Shown: one piece after another, positions 11,619-22,935 of the stretch
How the letters are laid out: each line of letters opens with the position of its first letter
Numbering within the stretch: position 1 is the first letter of the stretch
DNA from: Valencia hispanica
Taxonomy: Eukaryota; Chordata; Actinopteri; Cyprinodontiformes; Valenciidae
Length of the DNA: 64,000 nt
Assembly: GCA_963556495.2 (NCBI GenBank)
Contig: OY747723.1
Span: forward strand, 16,641,001-16,705,000
Direction of reading: 5' to 3'
The notes under the pieces: generated by a model
The model's database searches: none
Seen by the model: the letters and a program-made list of their open reading frames with translations, nothing else
Told to the model about the DNA's origin: nothing
Made by a program: the position numbers and the translations under genes

Positions 11619-11914
11619 TTAATAAAATAGAATATGAAATAGTTTATTTGAAGTATTCAATGCAAAATGTAAAACTCACATAGATACATTGCAGAGTGCA
11701 ATATTTCCACATATGTTTGTTTTAGCAGATTTAGATACTTAATCTGCTCCTAAATACTCTTAAATATTCAAATATACAGGACCAAATGAAGGATTTACAC
11801 CACAGACATCTAATATTATGACTTTTATTATGGGGAAGGCTGTTGTGGGACATCTGTCCAGTGGAGAGTCACTGTCACCCTTCATAAGAAGTGTAACTAA
11901 CAACACGTTGAAAA

Positions 11915-12145
11915 GAAGCTGGCTATTCAGAGTCCTGCATCCAAGCATAGAAATGGAAAGTTTAATGAAAGAAAAAAGTGTTGTAGAAAAAGCGCACAAG
12001 CAGCTGAGCTTTTATTAGGAAAGCTGGCTGTTTGGAGTCCTGCATCCAAGCATATAAATTGAAAGTTTTGTGCAAGGAAAAAGTGCTGTAGATAAAGTGC
12101 AAAAGCAGCTGAATTCTCATTAAGTAAGACAGCTGTTGGGGGTCC
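11915..12145 (+). repeat. ~105-bp tandem repeat, about 2.2 units
   Basis: Two full units start at about 11917 and 12022, both beginning AGCTGGCT and containing GAGTCCTGCATCCAAGCAT. A partial third starts near 12130 (CAGCTGTTGGGGGTCCTG). Units differ by several substitutions. Nothing recognisable is coded. The downstream stretch 12146-13029 contains no feature that I can support. Confidence 0.7.
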
Positions 12146-13029
12146 TGGAATTGTAATGGACTCTGTGGGAGGGAAACATGAGCAACAGTATGTAAAATAG
12201 TAATCTATATGTGTGTAGAACTACCATTTAACTTTTTGTTTGGTTTGTTTAAATACTCATTTTTACTTTGGTTTATTAAACCTATTTTCAAGCTGGTGAA
12301 AGACAAGAAGTCTACATTAACAACCTAAAGGTACCAAAAAGGCAAGATGGGAATACAGGAATGAATTTTCGGGCAGTGATATCTTTATATTCCTCCATGA
12401 TTAAGGTGGGATCAGTCAGTGATTGCGTCATTTGTAAGCCACCTGCAGAGGGAGCAGCTTTGACTGCAGTTAGGAGGGACTGCTGCGTGAGGTCTGCAGG
12501 GGAGAGAGTTGGGGGTTGTGGATGGGCCTACAGCTGCTGGTTGAGTAAAGCGACAAATATGCAAGCTTTCAAAAGCCTCAGAAGAATTTGCTAGATTTGT
12601 TAGTAGTCGCTCTTTTGAAAAACAGTTGCTGGTTGAGGTCTGAAAAGTCACACTTCAGACGATGTCAATAAGATGGCTACAGTGCACATTTCAGCTTGCC
12701 TTACTTGTTGCTCTCTACCGAGTAGAACAGGATAAAAACAATGTTCTGTGCAACAGGCACTTAAAAACTAGAAAAAAAGCACAATATTTTCTGATCATCT
12801 AACTCTATGCATTAAAATCAAAATAAGAATTGTTCCAGAATACAATAATATTACTCTAATGATCGATATATATCATATTTATATAGGAATAATTTTCTGT
12901 TTTAAAAAACAAACAGTTAGATCCTGTTATATTTTTCACTTTTGCTGTACCATAATACCCTGAAACAGTATAATTTTTACTTTTTGTTTTTTTAGCCTAC
13001 CAATGAGTGTCTGTTCACCATCCCATGTT

Positions 13030-13165
13030 TAAGATAAGATAAATAAGAGATACTTTAATAATCCCCGTGGGGAAATTAAGTTTCGGTACAACCAATCCAA
13101 ACAGGATTTGGAAGACCGCGGTAGCAGCCGGCTTTACCAGCGCCCCTTTATAGGCACAGTGAAAC
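13030..13165 (-). mobile_element. LINE 3'-end fragment (minus strand)
   Basis: On the minus strand the words AATTTCCCCACGGGGATTAT, then TAAAGTATCTC, then TTATCTTATC are the typical 3' terminus of a fish non-LTR retroelement; compare the plus-strand tail at 59310-59370. The upstream part is short and GC-rich, with no open frame. The clade is not assigned with confidence. Confidence 0.5.
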
Positions 13166-13270
13166 TGAGTGTAGATTCCAGTTATTCAAAAAAAGTTGGC
13201 TAATGTTTTTGTAAGTTGTAAGTTTGTAAGCTGTAACTTATTGAGGTATAATTGTAAATCATGGTCATTT

Positions 13271-13530
13271 ATATGGACCAAAACTGACATATTTAAAAAT
13301 AAAAGCAGAAATATAGATCTTTTCATTTTCCCTTTCCTTAAACATGCATTCTCTGTTTTTACATTCCCTCGTCTCCTTTTTTTTTTAAACTTTACCTTAT
13401 GCATTTCTGCCTCATTATTCAAATGAGGAGGGCTGCCCTTCTTGGTCCAGCTCCTCTACTATTGGTCAATAAACAGGAAGGAACAGGATCCATGTGCAGA
13501 TTGATTGTGCATGCCTGCGCTTTTGGCTTC
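13271..13530 (+). repeat. Left arm of a long inverted-repeat composite
   Basis: This ~260-bp arm is repeated in inverse orientation at 15876-16231 with an estimated ~90% similarity. Shared landmarks are GACCAAAACTGACATA at the outer end, ACATTCCCTCGTCTCCT, a GAGGAGGGCTGCCCTTCTTG block and GCATGCCTGCGCTTTTGG at the inner end. The arms may be the ends of a foldback or long-TIR DNA transposon. No target duplication could be fixed. The left arm holds only one copy of the unit that is triplicated in the right arm. Confidence 0.75.
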
Positions 13531-13547
13531 AGTTTAGCAACCAAAGT

Positions 13548-13830
13548 AATAATAATAATACATTTTATTTAATAGCTCCTTTCAGGACACGCATGGTCGC
13601 TTCACAAGATAAAAACGCAATAAAATCCAGTAGAATAAATAAGTAAAAACAGCAGAGAAATAGTAAAGTAAATTGTAAGGAGAAATCATAAGTTATAGGC
13701 AGTTTTAAACAGATGAGTTTTGAGTCTGGACTTGAAAAGGGTGAAGCTGTCAATGTTTCTGATGTCCGGGGGGAGTGAGTTCCAGAGACGAGGTGCAGAG
13801 CGACTAAAAGTTCTGCTCCCTATGGTGCAG
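13548..13830 (-). mobile_element. L2-type LINE 3' end
   Basis: On the minus strand, translation around 13825-13690 gives the typical C-terminal block of L2/CR1-like reverse transcriptase ORFs: SAPRLWNSLPPDIRN, then [10 protein letters not shown], followed by a stop. A short 3'UTR follows, ending in (ATT)n at 13548-13562. The element is strongly 5'-truncated or cut at ~13830. It lies inside the inverted-arm composite, so it inserted into it or was captured by it. Confidence 0.75.
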
Positions 13831-13964
13831 AGCTCCCCACAGTCGCCTCCTTCAAAAAGAAGTACAGTTATGGAGGGAGTGCAAAGACGGTCTGTGTCTG
13901 AGTTGTTAAGAGAAGCTGCAAATAGACTGGCGGAATTGGAGGGCAGTAAGTTATCAACCAGGTA

Positions 13965-14066
13965 GAGTTTTGTAATTCTGTCGAAGAATTTATTTATATT
14001 GTAATCTCATTAAAGTTTAGTAATTTTGTGAAAGAGTTTATTCATATTGTAATCTCATTAGCATCC
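13965..14066 (+). repeat. ~50-bp tandem duplication
   Basis: Two adjacent units share the words TAATT.TGT, GAA.GA.TTTATT, then CATATTGTAATCTCATTA-like text. The junction is at about 14012. This is a simple local duplication with no coding capacity. Confidence 0.55.
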
Positions 14067-14483
14067 ACCTGTTCTACTCCACGAGCTCAAGGACCCACCA
14101 TAAGTCAAAGGAGCAGCACAAGTAAGTGTTTTTCCCCTCTCTCTCTCTTTGTTTTACATGCAAAACCTTTGTTCTTGTTTTAATGTTTGTAAGTCAACAG
14201 CCTACGTGCAGTTTTATAGTGTTTTTCTAAGTTTTAACGCTTATGTTGGGGATTTTACTTAGCCTACGTTCACCCATTGGCATACTTTTTTTTTTTTTTT
14301 CTAGTGTAGACTGTTAGAATTGTAGCTTTGGGCAGAAAACAGGATTGAGCAGGTTGCGCGCAGTAACAGCTACAAGGGAAGCTGTTGGTGCCACTTTTAA
14401 CTTTACATACGGTATAAGAGGATCTGCGACTGCCTCCTTCAAAAAGAACAAATAAAACAGCATAGCGCAAGTTGTTCGGTTAA

Positions 14484-15517
14484 AGACCCAGTCCAATGAA
14501 AATCATGTTTTACTAGGTGTTAACATGTTCTTGTGGCATTTTTCTGAATGCTAAAGGACATATCTTAAGAAAATTAAGCTCAAAGTTGTATTTCTGAGTA
14601 TTTCTGCATTCAAACGGCTGTGAATCAGTAGCAGACGTTAAAATGCCGGCTAAAACAGACTGGAGTTGGGACGTAGTAACTCCACTGGGCGGGGCCACGA
14701 GCGCCTACTCCGCTCCGCCCCGCCCACTCAGGTTCTTAGGAGTAGAGAAGACGATGGCGGATCAACACCTATGTGCTGTAGCGGGTTGCAATACATTGCT
14801 GAATAAAACAGCCCCTTTCTTTAAATCTACTGCCTTGTGCGGTTACTGCCTGGTACTACTAGATGTCCACTACATATAGCTTTAATACTGGCGTCTTTTG
14901 TGGATGTGTTTCTATGAAAACAATCGGAGAAAAAAAGGTTTTAAACCCGACACCAGCTGTCAGCACGAGCGGGAGAGGAGAGAAAAGCGACAGCAGCGGT
15001 TGGAGGATAGAGAGACAGATGGCGATTTTTATAACCAAAAACAAAATGCCCAGATGACTTTACAGTGCGGATGAGGTGCATGCACCGATCTTTGCCGATC
15101 ATGATTCAGAAAGGGACTTTTTGCCCTCTGATGATGATCGCTTGTCAGAGACAATAAAGTGACTGATGACTCAGCTGGAGCTGCACATCCTGAATATGTG
15201 AATGTCACTTATTATGAAATAGTGACGCAGGATGTGTATTGACCCCTGGACTGTAAGGTGTAGTCATAGTAATACATGTCTGTTCATTTTGTCACAGAGC
15301 TCTCAGCAACGGGGAGGGGAGGGGGGACATGGGGGGGTTCTGACGGTTCCGCCCACAACGCAGAGGTGAATTGCTGATGAGCTACTGCAGCTCTGCTGAA
15401 GCGAAGTCCCAGAAAACGGCACAGGTTTTGTGATTTTGGCTAAAAACGGCATAATCATAATTTAAAGACCACTGAGAATGTTTAAAAAATAGCTCAAAAT
15501 ATGATCGGAGTGGGACT
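14484..15517. mobile_element. TTAA-flanked DNA transposon, probably piggyBac-like deletion derivative
   Basis: TTAA lies at 14480-14483 and 15518-15521. The termini AGACCCAGTCCAATGA and, on the minus strand, AGTCCCACTCCGATCA are imperfect inverted repeats. Inside, a plus-strand frame at about 15059-15163 reads YSADEVHAPIFADHDSERD followed by acidic residues. This resembles the acidic N-terminal segment of piggyBac-like transposases; compare the HIFADD segment of the relic at 59375-60256. Upstream stops and the absence of any catalytic core show it cannot encode a transposase. A short frame starting MADQHLCAVAGC at ~14754 may be another remnant. Kolobok is the alternative because it also uses TTAA. 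Confidence 0.6.
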
Positions 15518-15875
15518 TTAAATGAGTGAGAATCTCTTTCTGCTGTTTTGGACTGGGCTGATGATAAAAGTTTTGTTGGTTGTATGAATTGTAACTCGTG
15601 TTGTTAACATTTGCTGTCCCTGACAAGAAAAATAAGGCCTGGATGTGTTGCTTTGCCGAAGATAATTAAAATAAAAAATAAACCAAGCTTTTCTTTTAAA
15701 AAAAACAAAAAAAAAAAAACGGCAAGACAAGCGGAGATTACAACGGCTGCAACGTGAGCAAGAGAGACTGTTAGGAATCATCAATCAGGATGAATATTAA
15801 AAAGGAAACCCTCATTTAAAGACTTCTTCTGCAATCGTCTGGGACATCTCTGGTACGACTTCACTTCCTATCAAA

Positions 15876-16231
15876 CAAATCCAAAAGCGCAGGCATGCAC
15901 AATCAATCTGCACATGGATCCTGCTCCTTCCTGTTTATTGACCACTAGTAGAGGAACTGGACCAAGAAGGGCAGCCCTCCTCATTTGCATAATGAGGCAG
16001 AAATGCATAAGGCAAAGTAAAAAGAGGAGACGAGGGAATGTAAAAACAAGGAATGCATGTATAAGAAAAAGGAAAAGAAAATACATACATTTCTTTGCAA
16101 AAATGCATGTATAAGGAAAAGGAAAAACAAAATATATAAATTTCTTCGCAAAAATGCACGTATAAGGAAAAGGAAAAACAAAAGATATGTATTTCTTCTT
16201 TCATTTTTAATTATGTCAGTTTTGGTCCTCC
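15876..16231 (-). repeat. Right arm of the long inverted-repeat composite, with expanded 50-bp units
   Basis: This is the inverted counterpart of 13271-13530. The outer part contains three tandem ~50-bp units starting at about 16053, 16103 and 16154, each with ATGC(A/G)(T/C)GTATAAG, then GGAAAA and TTTCTT. The left arm has one unit, so the array expanded after the arms formed or contracted on the left. Frames of 60-116 codons across it are by-products of the repeat. Confidence 0.75.
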
Positions 16232-16409
16232 ATACATTTACGCGGTGAGGACAACAGTTATCTCGGACTAGTTTTGGGATGAACTTTAAGTTTTGGTTCT
16301 TAGTGCCATTATGCTCTGTCATTGCTGTCATTCATTTGTAAAGCTTGCTTATGCTTAATAAATGACTAAATTGAGCCAAATTGCTAAAGCAAACTTGTTT
16401 TTTCCACAG

Positions 16410-16445
16410 AATGTGGCTAGTAAGCTAAAGCTTGCTAGCCACATT
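16410..16445. repeat. Short perfect hairpin
   Basis: AATGTGGCTAG (16410-16420) is followed by a 14-base spacer and the exact complement CTAGCCACATT (16435-16445). It could form a cruciform or RNA hairpin. No neighbouring gene gives it a role. The stretch 16446-17440 holds nothing else recognisable. Confidence 0.5.
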
Positions 16446-17439
16446 AAGCTATTTTAGCTTGCAACTTTAACTTATTTAACTTTAACATTTCTCATCTTAA
16501 ATGTGTTAGCATGGGGAAATTAGCATGTTTTAAATGCTTCAGAGGAAAATAACGATAAAGGCCTCTAAATGTTGAATTAGGCAGTGAAAAGGTGAGCTTC
16601 TTTGCAACAGTGACAAGCTCCGTCACATTTAACTGCTGGTGTTTGAGCATCCGTGTCATTTTAATGATGATTATTTTTGAGCACATTTTCAAAATTGGCC
16701 TCAGCAACTCATTACGCAGTTTGACTGAATAAGCCTTTTCATGTGCGATTGGATAGATATTATAAATTACTTTTGGACAATGATTTTTAAAAAAAAGTCC
16801 TTTCATAAGGACAAATGTCCTTGGTACCAGAAATAATAAGAATAATGGCTTAGAAAATTATAATACAAAATTCTACATTGCCATGCAGTTAACTGGCTTT
16901 TAGCTGTTAAAAAACTGATGTACTTTTATAAAAAATATAAAAGTAATATTGATAATTAAACAGCTTGATATTAAGGTGAAAGTGATGTATGTTGTTTGAT
17001 CACTGCCGAACAGCTTGACAAAAAACTTAAATAAAAATCTTTCTGTATATAAAAGAACTAGGAGTGAGTCAGTAGTCCTTGGGTACAATGAGTTGTTTTC
17101 TGAAACTGGTCACGACTCAACACTTTAAATCAAAAACCAGTACTTGTAGGATTTTGTGTCTTTATTGAATAGGTTTCCAAATGCATCTGACTCTGGAAAA
17201 GATTAAGTTGTTTCCAAAGCTGTGCAGCAATAGAATAGGATTTTTAGGTCACAGCTGGAACATGTTATTCCAAGGCTACATTCATAAAAAAAAACAAGTT
17301 GATTTTTACCCAAAAGGATGCCAGATAACATCTATTGTCCTCCCAAAAAACGATTAGTTCTAGGTCATTTGGGGTTAAAAATTTGATTTTCTGGCCCTGC
17401 TTGTGAATAAAGGAAAAGACACTTGGTGCATATGAATCC

Positions 17440-17830
17440 CTAAATGAAATTCCCGGCCTCAGTTGGAATAAGAAGAATTTAGTTTTTCCACCATCCGTTT
17501 GTCAGTCTCTTCACTTTCCTTTCCCGTGTCTTTTCTTTTTGGCTCTAAAGAGTCTATAGCTGACTGAGCGCTATGAAAAAGCCTTAATGTTTTCAGGAAG
17601 CTGATGATGTCTTAAGCCGTACCCAATGTGACATGAGCCAATAGTGGCGCTGTGTTAGAGCAGGCAGGGCAATCTGCTGTGGGGCTTGACGTGAGCAGAC
17701 TTGAGAGCAGTGGTTTGTTTAATGGCCTGGCTTGGCTGCAGAGTCCAGACTCAGAGTGGACTGTGAGACAATTCCCTGTGGTTATGGATTAATATTGCAA
17801 TAGTCTGTCCTGCAGGATGACCGCATGGCT
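17440..17830. promoter_or_regulatory. Possible conserved non-coding stretch
   Basis: The segment is non-repetitive and mixed in composition, without any transposon words, and ends just before the L1 3' end at ~17885. I can see no exon. The call rests only on its contrast with the neighbouring repeats. Confidence 0.15.
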
Positions 17831-17884
17831 CAATGTTCAGAAACACAATCAGTTATTGTGGCAGAACAATGTGAAAGTTATATT

Positions 17885-20873
17885 TCTTTTCTTTTTTTTA
17901 AAAACTGTTTTATCAAAGTATTGACGCAAAACAGAAATTTCAAAACTCTCATTTCACACAGAACAGGAGGGGTTACCATCTATATCACCAACTTCGGTCA
18001 CATTTCAATCAATTTCTTGGAATTGTCTTTTTGTATTCAAGCATTAAAATGTTAAAAAGATAAACGTCTTGAGTTTGAGATATGACATCAGGTATTAATT
18101 CCAGGAACATTATTCTGAGGTCGTCAGGGACTTAAAGATAAACAATGTCCTCTGAAGTCTTCAAAATTCTGTCCCAGAGTGGGTTTCAGTTTTCTACCTG
18201 ACCAAAAGATATGTGGGTGGTTGGCGTTTATATTTCCACATTGTCTCCAAAATTGCTGCTGTACACCTAATTGCTTACTTTTAATATGAATAACGAATTA
18301 AGGTCTTCCATCCAAATTCCCTCCAGCCTCTAGAGCTGGTGGTAGATTGCTGTATTTTACACATAGAGTACCAATCACTCTCAGCCAACTGAATATTAAT
18401 TTCCTGCTCCCATTTCAGTTTAATATGCAGAGAAATTTTTATCATTTATCAACTTAGACAGCTTTTCTGGGAGTATGTTTATATGCAGCAATCAACATAT
18501 CAATCAATTCATTACCTCCTGCTGAGAGCCCTGTTTTGATTTCTGTATCATAAAAATGTCTATGCTGCATATACCTGAACGAGCACATTTCTCTAGACTG
18601 AATTCCTTCTTGAATTGAGCAAAGGATTTAAAAGTTCTCCCCTCTAACAGTGTACATACCGCCGTTATTCCTTCATCTATCCATCTTATAAATGTTCTAT
18701 CTATCTCTCCAAGTTCGAGGACTGAGAGGGCCAAATAAGAAGTTTACTGTCTCCTTCCAGTTTATATCTCTTAATAATCTCTTTCCATATTATTAAGGTT
18801 TCCTCAATTATGCGGTTCCCTCCCTTTGGATGGTCATGCGTACTAAGCTTAGCCTGGGGTTGAGACTGGCCCACGGTTAGTTCAATATTTAACCTGATAT
18901 TTTCAAGCACCAATAAACAATGTATTGCATTTGGGTAGCATAGTAATATTCCTTAAGATTAGGCAGCGCTAGACCAACATAATCCTTATGAAGTTGAAGT
19001 ATGTGAAATTTTACCCTTGGTCGAGCTCCTGGATAGGATATCATCCTATCCCAGGCTTTAAACTGAGAGTCTGGGATCTGATTGGTAGTGATAAAAAAAG
19101 ATGTAGTAACCTTGGTAGAATATTCATTCTCACTATATCGATCCTGGAACTGAAATCCATTATTAACAAAGACCATTTTCATATATCTTTTTAAAATTTC
19201 GTTATTTATTTTGTCATAATTTATACCATATAGATTGTTCATATTTTGGATGATAAAGATACCCAGATATTTTATTAATTTAGTGTCCCATTTCAATGTA
19301 TAATTCTTCCTAATAGTTTTGCTTGGCATGTAATTAACAGGTAGGACTTGAGTTTTATTTATATTTTGATGATAACCCAACATCTGACCAAAATCATCCA
19401 CATTTTCTATAAGTTTTGGAAGAGTTATGTTTAGATTTTGGAGGTATGCTACAACATCATCTGCGAATAGTCCAGTTTTATGAGTTTCTGTTGAAATATT
19501 GATTCCTTCCATATCTTTATCTTGTCTTATGGCTTGAGCCAGTGGCTCGATAAATATAGCAAAGAGAGTTGGACCGAGACAGCAGCCCTGACGCGTACCC
19601 CAGCGATTTTAATTCTTGCACTTGGGTTACTATATAAAGGCTGTATACACATAATTTTGTAGTTAAAGGACAGCTCTTTTAACACTTTGAATAGAAAGCC
19701 CTAGTTAACCCTATCGACCGCCTTTTCTGCGTTGAGACTATTCAGGGCTGGACTCAGGTGTTGATTAACTTGTTCAATAATGTGTAGTGTACGCCTGATC
19801 TTGTCTTGTGATTGCCTGCCTTTTATGAATCCACTCTGGTCCTCATCTATTAATTTAGGGATACATTTTACAAATCTATTTGAAATAATAGACGTATACA
19901 ATTTATAGCCAATGTTTTTAATATGGAAGTTAGTCAGTATGTTTCACAGCATTCTTTATTTTTGCCTTCTTTAGAGAGAATCATAATCACAGCTTCTGTC
20001 CATGATGGTGGTATAACAGCTTTGCTGAGGGTCCAATTGAGAGACTCCAATAGAATGGGGGCAAGCTCGTCTTTGAGGGTTTTGTACCACTCGCTCCGGA
20101 CTCCATCACTCCCAGGAGATTTGTTGTTTTTCAAATTACTGATTGCTGAGTTCAATTCTGTATTTGTGATGGGTGCCGTTAATTCCCCTTTTTAAATAGC
20201 TACTATGGAGGGGAGATCTAAAATGGACAGATATTGATCAATATCACCTTCATCAACAATCTCTGACAGAGTAAAGAGTATTCTTTAAAGATCCTATGTA
20301 TTTCCTCAGTCTTGTATAAGATTTTATTGGTTAAAGGGTTTAATCTTGTTTACTGAATTTATCATTTGTTGTGTTCTAAGGCATTTAGCTAATATTTTGA
20401 TGCTCTTGGGCCTGATTCATAGAAAGTTTGTTTTGTATATCTGAGCTTCTTTTCCAATTCCTCACTTAAAATATAATCTATTTGTCTTTTAGTTTCTTTT
20501 ATCTGGCTTGTTAGTTCTGCATGTTGTTGCCTAGGATGTTGTTTCTCTAAATTGCTTAAGATTTTCTTATAATTCATCAAATTTTATTCTTCTCATCTTC
20601 TTTATGTGGGCTGTTCTTGAGATCAGCCTCCCTCTCATTATTGCTTTTACTGTGTCCCATACAATGGTTGGATCTACTTGGCCATCATTATTATCATAAT
20701 AATAATCAAGTATTAGCTATCGCTAATTTGCTTTCTAATCTCCTTTACTTTTTCATTATTTAGGATGCTGGTATTTAGTTTCCACAGAGTATTTTTGGGT
20801 CTATTATTCAGACATATAAAGTATATCACATTATGGTCTGATATATCAGATGTTCCTATTAAACAGTCCTGAA
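17885..20873 (-). mobile_element. L1 LINE, 3' portion: ORF2 reverse transcriptase and C-terminus
   Basis: The minus strand carries a broken L1 ORF2. From high to low coordinates it holds the endonuclease SDH segment (ISDHNVIYF at ~20830-20855), a linker, the RT block NNKSPGSDGVRSEWYK (~20120), DEDQSGFIKGRQSQD (~19820), RQGCCLGPTLF (~19580) and the catalytic FADD (~19456-19467, intact). It continues to the C-terminal HPHIFWSGRKLKP (~18215) and a stop near 18133. Frameshifts and stops occur between blocks. A T-rich run at ~17883-17900 marks the poly(A) end. The element continues beyond the hAT insertion at 22838, so it was a long L1 before being interrupted. Confidence 0.85.
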
Positions 20874-22829
20874 CAATGTTCCCTCTAATTTTTCATGTGT
20901 CTGAGCAAACACACAACGCCCTGATCGGTCCCTTTGACCACTGTGAGCGACATCAGATGTACGCACTGTGGTCATGCCAGCATCACATTCATCCAGTTTA
21001 CATAGTTAATTAAAATAATCAAATTACAGCATTTAAATTTCTGTGAGAATACCTTTTAATTAAGTACATTATCCCACTTTCAATGAAAATGACAAAGATC
21101 TTATTCATGACCTGTGTAGTGTGTTACCACTATTGTAAGTATAAATATCTCATTGTAACTGCATAAACTGCCAAGTAAGCCAAGCTAACTATGAACTCAA
21201 ATTTTAAAAACACACTTAACATTTTTATTATAAAGGTCTGACTTGTATTATAAGCATGAGCCATTGTGTGAAGCTCTTACTGAGCACTGGGTAAGAGTGG
21301 TCTGGGAGAAGGTCCTGTAACTCTTTGTATGCAAAATACAGTACATAATCACACGATTATTTGTATTTCTGCTACTCATAAACTGGTAACAGTATTTAAT
21401 GATCAATTTTCATAAATGAACATTGTGAATAAATGACACTTGATGAGCACAAATCTGATTGAGGACTTAAAATTTCTCATTTTTTTTCGTCTGTCCTTCT
21501 CACGTATCCAGTGGTTGTACATGTTGTTGATGGCCTCATCTGCTTGTAGCTTTGACTTTATGCGCATCAGCTGATCCAAATGGTCCCCTTCAAGACGATT
21601 TCTCGATTCAGATTTGATACGATTCATTAAACTAAAGCCTCTTTCACAGTCTGCACTGGATGCTTGAAATGTAGCACAGATGTCGATTGATTAGCTGCGT
21701 AAATACGTGTGCGAATCCCTTCATTGGCTGGAGCAGCCAGCCACTGGTCACTCAATGATATAAGCAATATTGTCTTGAAGCGAAATCTTTTAACCCAAAT
21801 GCAGAATCAAACAGTGAGACCAAATACTAAAAGATTTATTCACACAGTATGAGCAGGTAAACTCTAACCCTGCTGACTGACAGGAGCAGGAGCAGCACTG
21901 CTATGTTCCCATTGCAGGTTAAATGCTCAATTCTGATTTCTTGTTAAAATCCATTTTCCTATTTAAAGTATTTTTCTTTTGTGGCAGCTGAAACAATCCA
22001 GTGATAAAGTTACAAACTAAGACTGACAATAATGAGCCCATTTCTGAGAGGAATCAAACGAAAACTTCAGATGTTTTCAGAACATTCCACAATCCCCTTT
22101 TCTTTAAAAGAAATTCCACCAAAACGCTACAGACTTTCTAAATAAATCAAGCACATTCACAGCGCACGAACTTGGCACTGTCAGTCACTCTGTGCATATC
22201 TAGACAAAAGCGCTCAGCTCCTATATAAACAGGAGGATCTGAGTTTGTGTCTGTATTAGTTTATTTTATTTTATTTTTTACCTTAGTCTTATTTGCATAC
22301 CCATGTCTATCTTTAATCTTGACCCCGGAAGATACTTCACTTGCAGACCACATAACCCATCTATCCAGTTTGAAAAAAAATAGAATTGTGATGTTCAAAC
22401 TGTAATAAAAATCAGATACGGGCAAAAATATCAGATTGGATGCACATTTGCCTCCAGCGTGAACGTCTATCTCTAAAAGAAGATGTCTCAGATTTTCAAC
22501 AAACCGTCACACAGCAGGAAGGCCATGGCAGCTATATAGTTACTGTGTTGTCAGTGTGCGGGTCTCTGCCACATTGATATGGCAATAACCATGGATTAGG
22601 GGTTTGGACGAGTGTGTGTTTTTCTAATTGGACCGCTGGAACTGGAAATTGGTGCATATGCTCATTGATTCATACTGCAAAATAGCACAGAATGAATTAT
22701 TTGTTTGTTGCTTTTTTTATTTAATTTTTCAATTCAGGTTAGATTTTTTTTGTTGTTGCACAGAGGAGGTTTTCTGTGCGCGAAGACTGTGTCAGCAGTG
22801 CGCAATTGCGCAGCTTAGAGGGAACATTG
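20874..22829 (-). mobile_element. hAT transposon inserted in the L1 endonuclease
   Basis: The termini are perfect 15-bp inverted repeats: CAATGTTCCCTCTAA at 20874-20888 and its complement at 22815-22829. The 8-bp target duplication GTCCTGAA is exact at 20866-20873 and 22830-22837. The element is 1,956 bp. On the minus strand a C-terminal transposase segment survives at 21403-21691, including CERGFSLMNRIKSESRNRL, the conserved hAT dimerisation-region signature. The N-terminal zinc finger and catalytic core are not recognisable, so it is an internally deleted, non-autonomous copy. The removed target rejoins the L1 frame SRIDFYLLN...SDHN, confirming the host element. Confidence 0.92.
21403..21691 (-). 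pseudogene. hAT transposase C-terminal remnant
   Basis: About 95 codons are open from an upstream stop near 21690 to the stop at 21403. The residues ADCERGFSLMNRIKSES and NRLEGDHLDQLMRIK fit the hAT C-terminal dimerisation domain of transposases related to ZNF862/KIAA1586-like proteins. The frame then runs into a basic tail (EKDRRKKMRN). With the rest of the transposase gone, it cannot catalyse transposition, although a dimerisation peptide could in principle be made. Confidence 0.75.
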
Positions 22830-22837
22830 GTCCTGAA

Positions 22838-22935
22838 CTCAATGTCTGTCTGTGGAATTTAGCAGATAAAAGTCTATTCTGGAGTGAACTTCATGAGTAA
22901 CTGAGTAAGGGCTCAAATATTTTTCTAGTCCATGA
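22838..22935 (-). mobile_element. L1 LINE, endonuclease segment between insertions
   Basis: The minus strand encodes VHSRIDFYLLN, the conserved SRID block of the apurinic-type L1 endonuclease. It lies immediately N-terminal to the SDH block on the other side of the hAT. The lower end abuts the hAT target duplication. The upper end meets an L2 fragment at roughly 22936 (boundary ±20 bp). Confidence 0.75.

Noticed and set aside
11126..11622. Frames of 142-158 codons in the 11.1 kb element, related to frames in the 30.9 kb copy, as a possible conserved gene
   Set aside because: The similarity follows the shared TTAA-flanked element at the DNA level. Indels change frame between copies and no domain is recognisable.
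13271..16231. The inverted arms as ends of a Maverick/Polinton-type giant element
   Set aside because: The enclosed ~2.35 kb has none of the expected genes (protein-primed polymerase, integrase, ATPase), and other TEs occupy much of it.
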